A stretch of 64,000 nucleotides of DNA, taken from Alsobacter sp046349155. GTDB taxonomy: Bacteria > Pseudomonadota > Alphaproteobacteria > Rhizobiales > Beijerinckiaceae. The stretch lies in contig JAXMCW010000006.1 of assembly GCA_046349155.1 (NCBI GenBank), positions 62,001 through 126,000 of the forward strand, given 5' to 3'. Shown piece by piece: positions 62,731-64,000 of this stretch. The position numbers and the translations under genes were made by a program. Below the pieces are notes generated by a model. That model was not told the origin of the DNA, searched no databases, and worked only from the letters and a program-made list of their open reading frames with translations. The stretch's first letter is position 1. Each line of letters opens with the position of its first letter.

Positions 62731-64000
62731 ATGCCATCCGCCATCGCCGCACCCGCCATCAAGTACCGGACCCAGAGGGTCGCGCTGCTCTACTTCTACG
62801 GCGCGCTCGGCCTCTTTCTCGCCCAGGTCACCTTCGGCCTGCTCGCCGGCACGATCTACGTGCTCCCCAACACGCTGTCCGTGCTCCTGCCCTTCAACAT
62901 CGTGCGCATGATCCATACGAACGCGCTGATCGTTTGGCTGCTGATGGGCTTCATGGGCTGCACCTATTTCCTGCTGCCCGAGGAGACCGAGAACGAGCTC
63001 TTCAGCCCCTTCCTCGCCAAGCTGCAGTTCTGGCTGTTCCTCGTCGCGGCCGGAGTCGCCGTCGTCGGCTACATGTTCCGCATCCACGAGGGGCGTGAAT
63101 TCCTCGAGCAGCCCTTCCCGATCAAGGTCGGGATCGTGGTCGTCGCCCTGATCTTCCTCTTCAACGTCACCATGACGGCGCTGAAGGGCCGCAAGACGAC
63201 GGTGGTCAACATCCTGCTGTTCGGCCTGTGGGGCGTTGCGATCTTCTTCCTTTTCGCCTTCTACAACCCGGCCAACCTGGCGCTCGACAAAATGTACTGG
63301 TGGTACGTGGTCCACCTCTGGGTCGAGGGCGTGTGGGAGCTGATCATGGCCTCGGTCCTGGCCTTCCTGATGATCAAGCTCAACGGCATCGACCGCGAGG
63401 TCGTCGAGAAGTGGCTCTACCTGATCATCGGACTCGCCCTTTTCTCGGGAATCTTGGGCACCGGCCACCATTATTACTGGATCGGCGCGCCCGGCTACTG
63501 GCAGTGGATCGGCTCGGTCTTCTCCACCCTCGAGGTCGCGCCCTTCTTCACGATGATCCTCTTCACCCTGCAGATGACGCGCAAGGCCGGCCGCCGGCAC
63601 GACAACCGCGCCGCCGTGCTGTGGTCCGTGGGCTGCTCGGTGATGGCCTTCCTCGGCGCCGGGGTGTGGGGCTTCCTGCACACCCTGTCGAGCGTGAACT
63701 ACTATACGCACGGCACGCAGGTGACGGCCGCCCACGGGCATCTCGCCTTCTTCGGCGCCTACGTGATGCTGAACCTCGCCATGATGGCCTATGCCTTCCC
63801 GCTGTTGCGCGGCCGGCCCGCCTATAACCAGGCGCTCAGCCGGGCGAGCTTCTGGGTCATGTGCACGGGCATGATGGTGATGACCTTCGCGCTCACCTTC
63901 GCCGGCTTCGTGCAGGTCTACCGCCAGCGCATGCTCGGCGAGGCCTACATGGACGTCCAGGACGGGCTGTCGCTCTTCTACTGGATCCGCCTCGGCTCGG
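62731..64000 (+). CDS. norB: Nitric oxide reductase subunit B (N-terminal part, runs off the window)
   Basis: 423 residues visible of the catalytic subunit (about 450-460 in cNOR). Polytopic haem-copper oxidase-family protein with low-spin haem b ligand His in RMIHTNALIVWLLMGF, HLWVEGVWE with a metal His and Glu, GTGHHYYWIG with paired His ligands of the non-haem iron FeB, and AHGHLAFFGAYV with haem b3 ligand His. The reading frame is still open at position 64000. norQ and norD would be expected downstream. Confidence 0.95.
   Translation, partial: MPSAIAAPAIKYRTQRVALLYFYGALGLFLAQVTFGLLAGTIYVLPNTLSVLLPFNIVRMIHTNALIVWLLMGFMGCTYFLLPEETENELFSPFLAKLQFWLFLVAAGVAVVGYMFRIHEGREFLEQPFPIKVGIVVVALIFLFNVTMTALKGRKTTVVNILLFGLWGVAIFFLFAFYNPANLALDKMYWWYVVHLWVEGVWELIMASVLAFLMIKLNGIDREVVEKWLYLIIGLALFSGILGTGHHYYWIGAPGYWQWIGSVFSTLEVAPFFTMILFTLQMTRKAGRRHDNRAAVLWSVGCSVMAFLGAGVWGFLHTLSSVNYYTHGTQVTAAHGHLAFFGAYVMLNLAMMAYAFPLLRGRPAYNQALSRASFWVMCTGMMVMTFALTFAGFVQVYRQRMLGEAYMDVQDGLSLFYWIRLGS

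Overview
The window is about 70% GC and densely coded on both strands. It reads as a chromosomal segment of an alphaproteobacterium of the Hyphomicrobiales (Rhizobiales). The signs are a MucR/Ros regulator at the left edge, the block obgE-proB-proA-nadD-rsfS-rlmH-envC-ctpA-yibQ-rppH, the block tlpA/argH-lptM-lysA-TIGR02302, the set purS-purQ-purL-bolA-grxD, and a compact nor/nnrS island. This assignment comes from gene content and order; no database search was run. There are no IS elements, phage genes or CRISPR arrays, and one tRNA.

Positions 447-12127 hold the most interesting locus, a candidate catabolic module. A leftward operon encodes a class II aldolase, an MtnA-type sugar-1-phosphate isomerase and a BetB-like aldehyde dehydrogenase. 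It is divergent from a rightward, translationally overlapping pair: an APH/MTR-kinase-like phosphotransferase and an unusual enolase paralog. A complete peptide/opine-type ABC importer (binding protein, two permeases, two ATPases) faces this pair. Kinase, isomerase, aldolase and aldehyde oxidation in order match the logic of the DHAP shunt for 5-methylthioribose or 5-deoxyribose. The dedicated importer and the altered enolase do not belong to the textbook version.

Positions 12207-20765 are mixed accessory and housekeeping genes: a small CxC lipoprotein with a paralog at 39705, a YfhO-like membrane protein, a class III aminotransferase, nicotinamidase, a diacylglycerol-kinase-like lipid kinase, a PAP2 phosphatase and a bacterial topoisomerase IB. 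Positions 20822-30805 form a long rightward run covering the Obg GTPase, proline synthesis, NAD synthesis, ribosome silencing and methylation, cell-wall hydrolase control (EnvC, CtpA, YibQ) and RNA 5'-end processing (RppH).

Positions 30806-40088 are regulator-rich. They hold a DMT exporter, a KdpE-like regulator with a KdpD-like kinase lacking the N-terminal KdpD domain, a LysR regulator, two divergent AraC regulators with similar architecture, and several secreted proteins or lipoproteins. Positions 40671-46103 carry purine-pathway genes purS-purQ-purL, interrupted by an opposite-strand TadG/VWA gene, then bolA and grxD. Positions 46182-52821 hold tlpA divergent from argH, then lptM, lysA and a large TIGR02302 protein. 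Positions 52899-58444 hold a HIG1-like protein, a PagL-like lipid A deacylase, a cobalamin adenosyltransferase, a rhomboid protease and etfB-etfA-hbd.

Positions 58609-64000 hold an HNH endonuclease, tRNA-Leu(CAA), and a nitric-oxide response island: nnrS, a Crp/Fnr regulator, a DUF1858 protein, a 51-residue membrane protein, norC and the start of norB. Three matching TTG-N8-CAA boxes lie in its promoter regions, so the island looks like one NnrR/DNR-type regulon.
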